Source: Pleurodeles waltl
Lineage: Eukaryota; Chordata; Amphibia; Caudata; Salamandridae
Direction: 5' to 3'
Assembly: GCF_031143425.1 (NCBI RefSeq)
Contig: NC_090437.1
Location: 1,178,036,863-1,178,100,862, forward strand
Length of the DNA stretch: 64,000 nucleotides
Numbering within the stretch: the first letter of the stretch is position 1; each line of letters starts with the position of its first letter. Shown here one piece after another: positions 46,171 to 58,859 of this stretch. The notes under the pieces are model-generated. The model saw only the letters and a program-made list of their open reading frames with translations. It was not told the origin of the DNA and did not search any database. Both the position numbers and the translations under genes were made by a program.

Positions 46171-49019
46171 GGGGTGGTGTAGGTGATGTGTGGGGTGGTG
46201 TATGTGTTGATGAGTGTGGTGATGTGTGGTGGTGTGGGGTGTTTTGTGCGTGGATGTTGTATGGGTGATGGTGTTGTGTGCCTCTGTGGGGTGGGATTGT
46301 CTATTGCTGTAGTCTCTCTCTCGCCTTCGTCTCTAATTTTTGGTCGTAGGGATTTGTGGGTGATGTGGGTGTATGTTTTATATTGTGTTGGGTGTGTGGG
46401 AGTGGTGTTTGTATGTGTATCAGGTGTGTGTATTTGGAATTGTCCAATGTGGCGGTGTTTTGGAGATGTGTGTGTATTTTGAGTGCGGCGGTGTGTACCG
46501 CCAATGGAATACCGCGGTTGAAAGACCGCCGCATGGATTCATTGATCGTAATAGCATGGGCGTGTTTCTGTTGGCGTGACGGTGGAGGTTTTGTTTTCGC
46601 CAGTTTATCACTGACCTTTGGTGTGGCGGACTTGTGTGGGTGTCTGAATTTCGGCGGATTCTGAGATGTGTGTCATAATAGCTGTGGCGGAATTCCGCAG
46701 CCGCGGCGGTGTATTGGCGGTCTTCTGCACGGCAGTAAGCACCTTTTACCGCCAATGTTGTAATGACCCCCTCAATGTCTACACAAACAAAACTCAAGCT
46801 GGCACACATTAGATTAATACATAATCATCAGGGAGACAAGTCCAACACCAAAGATGTTCACATTGGAAAACAGAAGATGAAATACTCACCATAACAAACA
46901 GTATACAGTGCTATAGCACCACCATTACATTTACACCCACATATCCATACACTCAACATATACCCTTATATTGGGTGACACCAGCACTGCCCACAATGTT
47001 AGATGCTGCAAACAACAGTAAATGGATCAGCAAGCAGGCTGAAATATAAACAACTGTAGGCAGACAACACAAATTACTCAGGAACAACATAAAGGTACAC
47101 AAATGTGTACCCAAAAAAAAAACCAACAACTGTGTTGGTTTTATTGAACAATACATGTCAAAAGTCCAAGGCCATTGGCCAGTCCACTGGCAATTGTTCA
47201 TGCACATCACTGTGCTATTAAATGCAAGGGAACCTCCACAGCAAGGGGCATTAATTGGGACAGGAACCTCAGGAATCATCCTGGGGGGACGGATTTGGGA
47301 GGGAGGGTTTGGCCTTGGGTTTGGGAGAAGTGGTCTGCTTTTAGGAGGGTGGCCTTCTTGGGAGGGGAGGTATGGGTTCTTGCAGGGGAGGCTTTGGAGG
47401 TGGAAGGGAGGGCCTGGGAGGTGGGTGAGGGAATCTTGGGTTTGAAACGGGGGTCGGAGGGAGCAGGGAAAGGTTAAGGTCAACAAAAAAAGTTTCTTAG
47501 GGACACAGGGATGGTCATCAGAAGGGTTTTGGGATTTGGAGGTCGAAAGAGAGGTTGTCTGCTGTGTTGGTGTTGATATTGTGAGTGCGTGCTTCTGTGA
47601 GGTATGCTTGCGTTTGGTTGGTGTATGGTGGGTGGGGGAATGAGTGCGTTTGTGTGTCTTGGGGTTCTGGGAAGTGGAGGTGCTGGGGGATACAGTGGTG
47701 CGTGTGTGTGTGTGTCTGTTGGGGTTGTGACTTCGGTTAGGATGGATGTGGTTGATGTCTGTGTGTTTGTTGTTTGCTGTGATGTCTGTGGATATGGTGC
47801 TTGTGGTGGGTGTCTGGGGGTCTGTTGGGGTTGTGTCAATGGGCATTCTGGGTTTGGTGGGTGTGTCACTGACTCTTGGTGTGGTGCCTGTGAGCATGCT
47901 TGATATGGTGTGTGTAATGCTTGGTGTGGTAGGGGAGTCTGGGGAAGTAGTGACTGTTGTTGTATCTGTGGGTGGCTGTTGTTTTCTTGCTTGCCAGTGT
48001 GTTTTGTGGTACTTGTGTTTCTGAATGCTGCTCTTGTGTGTTGATGTGGATGTGTGCAGATCTGCCTGTGCGGTTTAAGTAAGTAAGGGGATTTGGATTG
48101 GGAAGAGGGAGGTGGAGGGGTGATGGAAGACGGGGGTGACTGACTGTCGTCAGTGAGCAGGCAAGAGCCTGAAAAGATCTCTGTAGGCAAGCCATTGCAC
48201 CATGAATGCCTTCCATGAATGCATTTTATGTTGTAGTTGAGTTGCCAATCCCTGGATGGGATTCACAATGGCTGACTGACCCATAGAGTTGCTTCCTAGG
48301 AAGTCAATAGCCTCCTCACTAAGGACAGGAGGAGGAACAGGGGCTGGGGCAGAGGTGCCTTCGCCAAAGGAGACACCCACCCTCTTGGGTGAGCAGGCAC
48401 GGCTAACTGGATTGGGAGTAACAGGGAGGGAGGTAATAGAATGGGGGTGGCAGACAAAAATGGTACGGGGATGTCCCGATGGGTCCACCACCACTAGAGA
48501 GTGTCCACTGGAGGAAGAGTCTGATGATGATGAGGATGTTCCGGTCTTCACATTGGCACTCCGCTAACCCTCCAGGCCAATGGGTCCCTCTGTGACAGTG
48601 GTGTTTTAGCCTGAGGTCCTGTCGCCAGATGCTTCCCCTCTCAGGTGTGCCCTGTCTCATTCGCTTGCCGGTGCTAACACTGAAAATACAAAGAGAAATT
48701 GGGTCATCACATGTCCATGACCACACTTCAACAATAGCTCTGAATAGCAAACATTAGCATGATATCAAGTAGGCCCCAACAACAAACTGACCCCTAAGTG
48801 GATCATACATGTGCCATAGCATGTGCATGCATGCCATATGAACTGTCCACAATTGCCCACAGGAAATTTAGGATCTCAGACAACTACAATTACATGGCTG
48901 AAGTTGTGCAATCACAAAAAACATTCAATCAGTAGGAACCCCCCTGAAGGATTGATGGCCGCGAGAGCTCCCGTCACGCTCTGCGGCTGAGCCACAGACG
49001 GAGAGAGAGCACGTTAGGA

Positions 49020-49320
49020 TGAGACGCGCTGTGGGGTTCTGAGCGGAATGCGGAACAGCCCCCGAGCCGACTCTAAGGTTGCCCGGGACGCTGAGTGGGA
49101 CGCTTTCTCTCTGGGTCTCCGAGGCTCCAGGCAATTCGTCGGAATGCGGAAACAGCCTCCGAGCGGACTCTGAGATGGTTGTCAGGGACGCCGAGTGGGA
49201 CGCTTTTCACTGGGCCTCCAAGGCTCAGGCAGTTTGATGAGAGGAACGCAGAAGCAGTCCCGAGCCGAGGTGGTTACCAGGGACGCTCCTTTTCGAGGGC
49301 CTCCGAGAAGCAGATACACA
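49020..49320 (+). repeat. ~103-bp tandem units in the LINE 5' region
   Basis: GGGACGC(T/C)GAGTGGGACGCT at about 49087 and 49190 and a degenerate third copy near 49282 (GGGACGCTCCTTTTCGAGGG), each followed by GGG(T/C)CTCC(G/A)AGGCTC. Tandem 5' monomers act as promoters in some mammalian L1s; whether these do is unknown. Confidence 0.75.
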
Positions 49321-50314
49321 ATGAAGCGAGGCGAGGCGGTCTCCAGGATACGGAGAACGCGCACGCCAAGGCAGTTTTCAGCCTCAGGGGAGAATTGAGG
49401 GCGAGTCAAGGATTTTTCAGCAAAGGAGGTGCAGCGGTCTCCATGGGGCGCGAAGCCACACTAAGGATTCTTTATGGAGGATTATCGCTCTGCAGATATC
49501 AAGATTATGTGCCCCAGGTGAGGTGGGGGCCGGCGGTAAGACATTTTAGCTGATTTTAGATTCTTGCTGATTACCCAGCTTTCGGCCTCACTCCACCCGG
49601 AACACAGAGGCTTTAAAGGGGAATTAAAGAGGAATTCAAGAAGAAGAGAGAGGGGAAAGACTGAGCTAAGGCAGGTGAAGGACTGTTATATAATTTTACG
49701 AAAGGGCCCCCCCTTTTTTTTGGGGGGGGGGAGTTTTGGAGTTTCCTTTGGAGTCTGTTTGTTGTCTACCCAGTTGCTAGGGGGGTTGTTCTTGAAGGAA
49801 GAGCGAGGAGGGAAGGGGGACAAAAGCTCCTTTTTTTTTTTCTCGTCCCCCCCCAGGACCCTGCAAGCTCCATTAAGGCACGGATTCAGAGGCTGATTTT
49901 TTTGGTAGGACCTGCGCCGGACTCCCCCTTGATATTCAGCTAATCAGCTAAATACCCCAGTCTATCTCAATCTAATCGCTTTTTTTTTTTTGATACACAG
50001 CTAGTGTGTTTTTTTGGGGAAGATGCAGTGTTCTCCACACTATGCACAACGCTCAGCCGCCAGAGTTCCTATCCTAGAGCAACAGGTACCACCAAACAGA
50101 AATGCCCCGCGCCTTCAGATAATCACTTGATTAAGGCTCCGGCTTCCGTGCCTCCTGGATGGGGGAGGAAGGAATGGGGGGGTTGAGGGGAGAGGGGGGA
50201 GAGATATGGACATCAGGATCCATTTTTGTCACTTCAGAGGATTGTAATGTCTGGATAGTGTATTTTACTCCAGATTAGGGGGACCATATGCAGACTAACT
50301 CAAGGTATAAATAA

Positions 50315-53300
50315 ATGACAAAATCTTTTTTACCATTAAGAATACTATCCTGGAATGTTAATGGATTAAATAACCATAGGAAAAGGTCCGCTATCAAGGA
50401 AAGGGTATCTGCTCTCAGTCTCTCAGTTATATTTCTTCAGGAGACCCATATTCCACTTAATAAAGTTTTGGGCTTTCGCATGTTTAAAGAAATGGCTGAT
50501 TTTAAAGTGGTTGCTGTGGCTTCAGCAGCTCATAGAGGAGTGGCAGTCTTTCTTGCCAAAGCCCTTAATGCACAACCATTGGATTTTCTCTCTGACCCAG
50601 AGGGGCGTTGGTGCTGGGTCCAGTGTTTAGTTGCTAAGGAGAGATTTAATTTTGTTAGTTTTTATGCTCCTCTGATAGACGATCCAGCCCCTCATATAGG
50701 CCTGTTTCACTCCCTCTTGCAATTGACAGGAAAAATTATTATTGGAGGGGACTTCAATTTTCTCTATGACCCAGTTTTAGATACTACCGTAAAAGGTAAG
50801 AGACAGCACAAACCTAAAGTAGCAAAGATCTTCCGAGATTATGTTAAGGTTTTTGCGCTATGCAATCCCTGGAGAACGAACACTCCCGATGCGAGGGAAT
50901 ATACTTGCATTTCCTCTCGGTTTAAAATCTCCTCGCGCATAGATTTTTTTTCTGATTTCAGAAACATTGTGCTATCAATCTCAGTCGGTCCAGCACTCTG
51001 GTCTCTCAGACCATGCCTCTCTGCTGCTGGAAGTTTCTCTCCAATCTACAGCTTATATACCCCAGACTAGAAGGTGGATTTTTAATCTACGGCTCTTGTC
51101 GGAGGAGGGGTGGATACAGACTTCACAGGCCGAAATAAGGGATTTTTTCAACGCAATCAGGGGTCCTCAACTCCAGCGGTAGTCTGGGATGCATTTAAGG
51201 CCTTTTTTAGGGGCTGGGTAATTGCCAAAGAGGCAGCTGATAAACGGTTTCTGAGACAACAAATTGCGGTATTGGAAGATGCAGTTCAAAGATGTTTAAC
51301 TACCTATTTATATGCCTCCTCGGATACTAATAGGCAGGCCTTCGAAGCTGCCAAGAAAGCGCTGACGGATTTTTTTTTTTAAGAAGGTCTATATAGAATA
51401 TCGGACCTATAAACAGAAGATCTACGAAGAGAGTAATTTTACAGGAAAATTCTTGGCATGACAAGCTCGAGATCGGATTGCTGGTAATGTCATACACGCT
51501 CTAAGATGCCCGGGCACCAGGGCTGGATGCACTGACGCCGGAAACCTCGATAAAATTAGGCTGTAACATTATAGACAAATCTATAGTGATGCCCCAGCTA
51601 TAGATCCCAGGACTATTGAGAAGTACCTGATGGACCTCGATATCCCTCGCCTTTCAGATGAAGACTGTGCGGCACTGTCTCAGCCATTTACAAAGCCAGA
51701 ACTCCTAGATGTCGTTAAGAACCTTTCCACGGGGAAAACCTGTGGACCGGACGGCTTCCCGGCTGAGTTCTATAAGACCTTTATAAATGTATTTGCTGAG
51801 GAGTTTTTGGTCTTATTAAACGGCCTGCTACGGGGCCAACAGATCCCTAAAACCTGGCATTCAGGAAACGTGGTTAGCTTCCCTAAGAAAAATAAGGACA
51901 AGGAGGATCCAAATGCATATCGCCCAATTTCGTTGTTGAACTCAGACTATAAAATAATGACAAAATTATTGGCTAATAGGCTTAATGGGGTAATTAATAA
52001 ATTGGTGCATCCCGATCAAAACGGTTTTGTGGCTGGCCATCAACTGGCTTCAAACACACTCTATTTAGCTGAGGCTCTCGATTATTTTGCTACTAACAAA
52101 GTCCCTGCCATTATTCTTCTGCTGGATGCGGAAAAAGTATTTGATTTGGTTGTCTGGGACACGCTTTTCTCAGTTTTGTCTAGCTATAAGGTACCCTCTC
52201 AAGTTATCGCACTAATTCAAAGGTTGTACTCAAGCTCTGAGGCCAATATTATTATAAACTCTAAGTGTTTCGGACAACTTCAAATACAACGAGGGACTAG
52301 ACAGGGATGCCCGTTATCCCCCATTTTATTTGCCCTTTTTATTGAGCCACTTGCCATTAAAATTAGGCAACATAGTCACATTCAACCTCCGTTAAAATCA
52401 ATGGAAAAATCAAACTTTACGCAGATGATATCATTTTATTTTTAGACATAGACCGCTCTTCTCAGGAAGCGGCCTTCAATCTATTTAATGAATTTCAGCA
52501 AATCGGTGGCTATAAGATTAATATGAGCAAGACTGATAATATTCTTTGTGGTACCTCTCCTATTTGTCTTCTTCCTGAATTAAGAGGATATGTAAATCCT
52601 AATCCAAAGAGATATTTAGGGATTTATTTCTCGGCCAATATAAGGGATCTCTACAAGCTGAATTTCGCTCCTTTACTCCAGAAAACTCAGGCTCTGCTGA
52701 CTCGTTTGAGGACTCTCCCCCTCTCTATATTAGGCCGAATTGCGTTAATTAAAATTTCAATTTTACCACTTTTCAATTTCTTGTTATTAAGTGTATTCTA
52801 ATGCAAATTTTTTTAGACAACTGGAATCCCTATTTCGTCCATTTATTTGGCAGAACCGAAAGGCTCGAGCCGCTTTAAGTATACTGTATGCCGATAAGGA
52901 GAAGGGGGGACTGGCCTTGCCAAATTTCAAAGATTATTATTATGCATTTTTTGCACATTATTATGCCAGTTTTAATTTGGATCATTCCGGGTATTAATAT
53001 GTAGGGAGCATAATATTCGGAACCCAGCTCTCTTGACAAAATCATCAAAAAAAGTTTGTTATAAGATTCTTAAATGGTTTTTTCAAGAGAAGATCAGACT
53101 TTTTTAGAAAATATTCAATCCCTTCTTTACATTTTGACACTCCACTTTCACAGACCTTTCTGCATTCTGGGGCTCAGCTTAATGAAGACTTGGTAAAAAG
53201 GTGGGAGCTCGTTGGATTCAGTAAGATTGGAGATTTTTGTGCTGAGGACAACTGGGAAGCCCCATTAAATATCCTGATTACTGTTATAAATGACTTTTTG

Positions 53301-54031
53301 TTGGTCGTTCTTATAATATTTTGTTACATTTTTAAAGGGATTTAGATGTTAATTCCATCATTAATGCCCAGCCATTGGTAACAGAATTAGTCGAACCTCT
53401 TCGGATAAGGAATGCAGGGTCATTGAGAAGGCTGCTGGCAGAAAGGGTCAAAGTAGATCTTGGGACAAGAGGTCAGACAAAATGGGGTCATCAGGAGGGC
53501 CTAGAGGTCTCAGGTGACTACTGGGAGACTATTAATTGCCTGAATTTCTCTGTGCTTCGAGGGGCTAACTGGCACCGAATGATATTTTTTAGTAAATGGT
53601 TATTGTATCGAACAACGCAGGCCCTATCTCGTTTGGGGACTGGCCATCCTAAAATGTGTTTTCGCTGCAAGGAAGTAGGAGCGGCAGGCTGGATCCATAT
53701 GACTGCGACATGCCGATGTATACAGGGATATTGGGAGGGAGTTTTTGCAATATTAACAACTATGGCGCTGGTATCCATATCTCCCAGCATTCGGTTAATG
53801 AGCTTGGGCTACGACCCCGAGGCAAGACTTTCTTCTAGATGGGAGAAGCTCATATTTATAGCCACTGCGGTTGCTAGGTCACTTCTGCTGAGAAATTGGC
53901 GTTCCGAACTGTCTTCTACTAGTCAAGAGTGTTACTGTAGGATGGTGAAAGTTAGACGTCAGGAATTGAGATATGCTAGCAGAATAGGTAGTGGTAAAAA
54001 GTTCTCTCTGATCTGGGGGATTATTTCTTAG
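50315..54031 (+). pseudogene. L1-type ORF2: endonuclease and reverse transcriptase, many frameshifts
   Basis: ORF2 performs target-primed reverse transcription. The AP-endonuclease part starts near the ATG at 50315: ILSWNVNGLNNHRKRSAIKE, VIFLQETHI, FYAPLIDDPAP, IIGGDFNFLYD, then SDHASLLL in another frame near 51015. The RT part holds GPDGFPAEFYKTF (51750), AYRPISLLNSDYKIM (51920), LLLDAEKVFDLVVWD (52115; usual form DAEKAFD), RGTRQGCPLSPILFALF (52290) and KLYADDIILFLD in a new frame near 52413. The end has a Cys/His knuckle, CFRCKEVGAAGWIHMTATC (53660). Frame changes occur near 50990, 51110-51180, 51380, 52395, 52795 and between 53000 and 53370, plus stops near 51460 and 51565. Inactive. Confidence 0.9.
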
Positions 54032-57000
54032 ATAAGTTTGGTTGATTTTATTTTGTTTCATTTTCTGAAAGTGGCAATGTATCTTGTTTTGTATTGATGT
54101 TTCTTTTTCCTGATAATAAAATAAAAAAAGATAAAAAATAAAAAAAGAATAAGTAGGAACCCACAACACCCTCAAAGCATTGCCCCATGGAGCAGACCTT
54201 AGATACCTGTTAGCATACAAATGCATTTCCACAGATTCCACACAAGGTCATGCACAAATCTATTTGTCACATACACGATGACCCAACAATTAGAAGTGAT
54301 TTTTAAAAATCCTGCCATGTTGCCATGTTGATGACAAAAGTACGATATCCTGGGAAAGGTGACATTGAAATACTTATGTCACACTGGAAGCAGTTCCATT
54401 ATGCACACTTCATCAAATGATATTTGTCCCAATAGGGATATGGAAGTATTATTAATGTTGCTTCGATCGGCCACACATGTGACATGGAAATGGACACTGT
54501 AGACATCATGTGCAATATGTCAGGGAGAGATGTTCCTACAATCCATAACACAATGAACCAGCAAGCCCTAGGGAAATCACCACTAATGTCTGTAACCCTT
54601 ACAATGACATATTCTGAGTGCATCAGTAGATGCCATTAGTCCCTTGGATTCCGGAAAGGCCCAGAAATTTGCAAGTACTTGTTGAAGTCCCTCAACATGT
54701 TGCCCAATTGGAAGCTACATCATTGTCTCTATTATGGTCATGCAGACCCTGATGTCTGTCTGTGGATGAATGCTTGTTCCCAAACACAAGTGATTCTAAC
54801 ATAACTGCAAGGCACTCCATGATGCTGGCCAACAGTCAAGGTACAACCCTTACCCATTTCACATCTGCTAATCTTTGTTACATGACTTTACATCAGTGGC
54901 ATAGAAATGCACATTGCAGCTCAAAACTCCAGGCCTACTTGTCATGTCTATCATTGCTACTGAATTGTACATGCCAAATGACATGCTATGATGAACGAGA
55001 GTGTGTGTCAGCCAATACGCAATGGTGACACACTCCTGTATGTGGCACAATATGAAATTCACCCCATTGTAAATATCCTATTCTACACACAGTTTGCCAT
55101 GAACATATATTTAAGGGAATACAGACATCATCCCATCAACATAGCTAGACCATGCCTTAAACACCAGCTTACAAAGATTTTTCAAAAGATAAAGGGACAC
55201 ATGCTGCATGTAGGCACAAGGAATGTTGGTAACAATGATGGCACATAAATCATGTCAATGAACATTCCCCAATTACCAAGGGAAAGCACTGACCTACAGC
55301 GGCACCCAAAGTACAATGTAAGCTCTGTCAGATGTATGTTGGCCATCTTCACATTACAGACAGCAGTGAGGCACCAGCTCCTCGTCATACGCTGAAGACA
55401 AGTGGCAACTGGGTGTCAGATGCCTATGTCCACATTTACCCAGACTGAGGACAGTGATCCATCACCCTCTTACCTTTGGCCTGTAACATTTAGGAGCAGT
55501 GGTCTGTTGCATAGAAATTACACATAATACAACAACAAACAGTAGTTGTTTGATCAATGTACCCAGCCATATGTCATCCCTGCAGAGCAAGTGGTTTGTG
55601 GATTCTACCTAGCTGTCTCTTAGGTCCCCGGGCCAATATGCAAGGCACATCAGTATGCACCACATGACTTGCCTACATAGTCGCTCATCTACTGTATGAC
55701 ACATGGCTCATCCCTAATTGACAGGGGGAGCTGTCAGAACCTAACTGATTCACTTGGCAATGTAACAGGCAGGAATGTGCCCTCTACTCACCCGCTTGTG
55801 ACTGCTGTGCTGCCCTCAAATGCCCATCAAGCTTTGGATAGGCAACAATTAGAATGCGAGCCATTAGGGGGATCATGGTCTGTTGAGCACCCTGCCCGCA
55901 TTGGGAGGACATCTACAGCTGGACCTCCGTGATCCTTCGGGCCCAGCGTTTCAGGTCCTCCCACCTCTTGCAACAGTGGGCGCTCTGCCGGATGTGGACC
56001 CCCAAGGTCTGCACCTTCCAGGTGATGGCTCCCCGTAATCCCTTCTTTTGATGGGTGTTGACCTGCATGGATGCAAAAGACAAATTAAGAGATCATAATT
56101 ATAATTCTCATCACAAGTGGTTGAGTCACATACATGTCAGTAACATCAAGCTTGGACTTATTTGTCACTACTCCACAAGTGTGACACATACAAGCCAATA
56201 AGTACAGGAACATGACTACAGACATGTGTGTTTCCATCTGCAGACTAACCCACTACCCTGCTTAGACCCTCCAGTGACTAAGCATGCTTACTGAGATCAT
56301 GTAGCCCATGCTTTAGCATCCTGACTGTGATGTGAGCCACTATGACTGACATCACACCTATGTGGCTTCTGAAGGGCGAACTCCTGAAGCACGAATGGAC
56401 CAACACATTCACCCTCTGTGAGAATAACTCTCTGCATGCAGTCTCTCAAGGCAACTGGTAGAATACAAACTCCAAAATTACACACATGTAACAATGAAGG
56501 GACTGGCATGTTGGGTACAGAAAGTGTCTTCCCTGTCCATGTGTAGACATGTGCCATAACAAATGCAGACTCTTGCTACTTGAGGGGGTGGGTTTCTGTG
56601 CTATGTAGCTGTACCACAGAACCATCCTTTAGACATATGTGCCCATCTTACAGAGATGACATCCAACAAGCAAAGGGATATGTTGTACAGTTTCTGCTAT
56701 GTGACCAAGCTACTGAGTCACATATCATGACCTCCCAGTAATCAACACACTGTCTGCACTGTGGGACTGTCATGTGTGCATTAAGCCTATACATGACAAT
56801 TATGACTTCTGTGAAGGTGATAACAGGGCTGTGGGAGAAAGGGACCTGTCATGAGTCAAAAACACACATTGACAATGATGCTAAGTGCACATATGGACTA
56901 TTATAATGATTTACCTCTCTACTTATTCCTAATCTCATCAAAGGAATGAGGCGTTCTGTGCAGGTTTTGACACCAGAGTCTCATATTGACCACATTACAG

Positions 57001-58370
57001 GATCTGCCATTGTACAGGGGTGGGCACAGTGTCACCGTTGCATAGCCTCAGTGACTCTACCACAAACTAGACTATGACCCATACTGGGAGATACATGTGA
57101 CAGGCCCTGGTCTCTGCAGGCTGAGAAGACAGAACCTACATGCCAATCCATTCCCATCACTTCCATGCATGACAGTACTTTATGTAGCCAACAGCTCTTT
57201 GGCATGTGGTGTGTGTGGCAACCTGAAGGGCAGGGTGACTCATGACATGCTTTCTAAGCCACAGATTAGCAAGGGCTGATGTGTTAAGAAATCTCTGTGG
57301 CACCATACACCTTGCTCACATGACTCTAATCTGACTCATACAACATGCATACTCAGCTCATGCTGTCATGCACATACATGTTGTCCTGCATTTACAACAA
57401 TCATGAAGGAAGAAATGTCAGTGGATGGCTATAATGTTTCCTCACCTAGTTATGTGCATCCAACACAAGGAGGATCTAGAACCCCAATAACCTCACCAAA
57501 CCCAAAGTGACGAGAACCTTACATATGGCACTGGCCACCAATACCATCACATTCTACATCCCATTGATGCCACACAGACTGCAATAACAGGCACATGTGT
57601 AGTCATCCTGGCACACATGGCCACATGTTAGCCTGTGAGGGAGGAGGGAAGGATGGTGAAGTACCGACACATGAGGTACTTACTTGCTCCTCTGGTGCAC
57701 CATAGAGCTGTTCATACAGAGGTAGGATCTCAGTCACCAGCCTCTTCAACTCCTCTGTTGAGAAGCCAGGGGCCCTATCAGATGCTGAACGTGGCATGAT
57801 TGCTCCCAGATGTGGTACACAGCAGCACAGGTAGTGGAGGTGTTGCTGGCAGCAGTGTCAGGGGTCAAGTGAATGAATCTGCAGAACATGGCGGTCATGT
57901 TCGCCATGTACGCAGTTGTCATGGCCGGCAGACACAGCCATTGGCCCGCAACTGCCACTGGCAGCACTGTTAGCCTATGGCTGTGACTACCGCAGCTGCA
58001 ACTACTTACCGGCATGACGCCTTCTGCCACCAGTCGTGGGTGGTTTATTATGTCCATTGGAGTAGGTCAGGCAGCCGCTGTTTTGGCAGCCTGAAATGCT
58101 GTATTGTGCTTTAGAAACTGTGTAACACCACCAGAAATGTTTTTTCAGCTCACAAGCATGTTTACCTGTCTTGCCATGTAGGTCTTCAACTCACACACCA
58201 TTGTAGCATCTTGCAGGGCACAGGTGGCATTTAAGAGGGCGGCAAAATCCACCACCGCCAACGGTCATTTTGGCGGTAGGGATTTCCAGTCTCAACTCGA
58301 GAGGCAATTGTGTTGCACATCTTTGAGTTTTATCCAGATACACGTTGTGGACACATGTGGAAAACCATAG

Positions 58371-58386
58371 GGGTCACATGTGACCC
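58371..58386. repeat. 16-bp perfect palindrome at the LINE insertion point
   Basis: GGGTCACATGTGACCC directly adjoins the poly(T) that marks the 3' end of the minus-strand LINE. Confidence 0.95.
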
Positions 58387-58859
58387 TTTTTTTTTTTTAA
58401 ACTTTTCTTTTATTGTTAATAACACAATATGATACAGAGTCAGTGGGATCAGGGTCCCGTCAATCGAGAGTAGTTGCACATCAGTGATATTAGGAAACCA
58501 AAGAAGAAGAGAAAACGCATGAGGCACAAACAAGGTAGCAATCGTAATATTAAAACCTGAGGTAGAGTTCACTTCCAACATGTTTTAGGCTATGTGGGGG
58601 GGGTTTAAAGAGGATAAAGATATAAGGGTAAAGGGTAGGTTGTACCTGTTCAGACGAGAGGACCGGGGAATGCTATCTTGGGAAGCGAGGGATGTCACTG
58701 CGCGGATAATGGGTGTTGCAGCTCATGTCAACTCTGTGGTCAGTTTCGGTTGGGATCAGGTGACTATCAGACGACATAGGAAGAGGATCTACCATGGAGA
58801 TCTGTTTGGAGTGTTGCTGGAAGGCGACGTTCGGACTCTAGTGGGTATGTAGAAAGAGA

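Larger units (their letters stand above)
39017..46771 (-). mobile_element. Harbinger-2: complete three-gene Harbinger transposon inserted in Harbinger-3
   Basis: A 7,755-bp element. Ends GGGGGTCATTACAACCCTGG (left) and, read inward, GGGGGTCATTACAACATTGG (right), flanked by TCA (39014-39016, 46772-46774). Its order is the mirror image of Harbinger-1: left end, 64-bp and 74-bp repeats, gene C (minus), transposase (plus), gene A (minus), right end. It lacks about 0.7 kb present in Harbinger-1 next to the repeat-side terminus. The TSD differs from the usual TTA/TAA. Confidence 0.93.
48942..54151 (+). mobile_element. L1-type LINE, full-length-looking but decayed, with 11-bp TSD
   Basis: The insertion is bounded by AGTAGGAACCC at 48931-48941 and again at 54152-54162. 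It ends in an A-rich tail (54117-54151, AATAAAATAAAAAAAG and so on). A GC-rich 5' region with ~103-bp repeats (49020-49320), homopolymer runs (C, T, G) near 49706-49735, then ORF2. No ORF1 with a coiled coil or RRM is visible in the 1.37 kb ahead of ORF2. It lies within the second intron of Harbinger-3 gene C. Confidence 0.9.
47150..57797 (-). pseudogene. Harbinger-3 gene C, split by long introns and an L1 insertion
   Basis: Exon 1 (57797-57684) starts MPRSASDRAPGFSTEELKRL and ends APEEQ|GTAAGT. Exon 2 (56062-55792, 271 bp as in the other copies) reads LGVHIRQSAHCCKRWEDLKR and has an in-frame TAG before MSSQCGQGAQQ. Exon 3 begins near 48690 (TTTCAGTGTTAG|CACCGG). It contains SSSSDSSSSGHSLVVVDPSG, then VLSEEAIDFLGSNSMGQSAI, then a Pro/Ser/Thr-rich stretch and VPKKLFLLTLTF near 47500. 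Introns of 1.62 kb (56063-57683) and about 1.87 kb excluding the LINE (48691-48930 plus 54163-55791) are several times longer than in Harbinger-1 (199 and 353 bp). Frameshifts are present in exon 3. 54163-55791 and 56063-57683 otherwise hold nothing I recognise. Confidence 0.72.
37797..58386 (-). mobile_element. Harbinger-3: older Harbinger host element carrying three later insertions
   Basis: The left terminus GGGCCTCATAATGAGTTTGG follows TTA (37794-37796). Its gene C lies on the minus strand in pieces from 57797 down to about 47150. The element was later split by Harbinger-2 (39017-46771), by an L1-type LINE (48942-54151) and by a second LINE starting at 58387. Removing the first two leaves about 7.6 kb of its own sequence up to 58386. 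The expected position of its transposase starts just where the second LINE begins, so genes A and B and the right terminus should lie beyond the window. 58081-58386 is its non-coding segment between genes C and B. Confidence 0.75.

Noticed and set aside
49095..49553. 152-codon frame considered as LINE ORF1
   Set aside because: It runs through the 103-bp monomers, is Arg/Ser/Gly-rich, and shows no coiled coil or RNA-binding motif.
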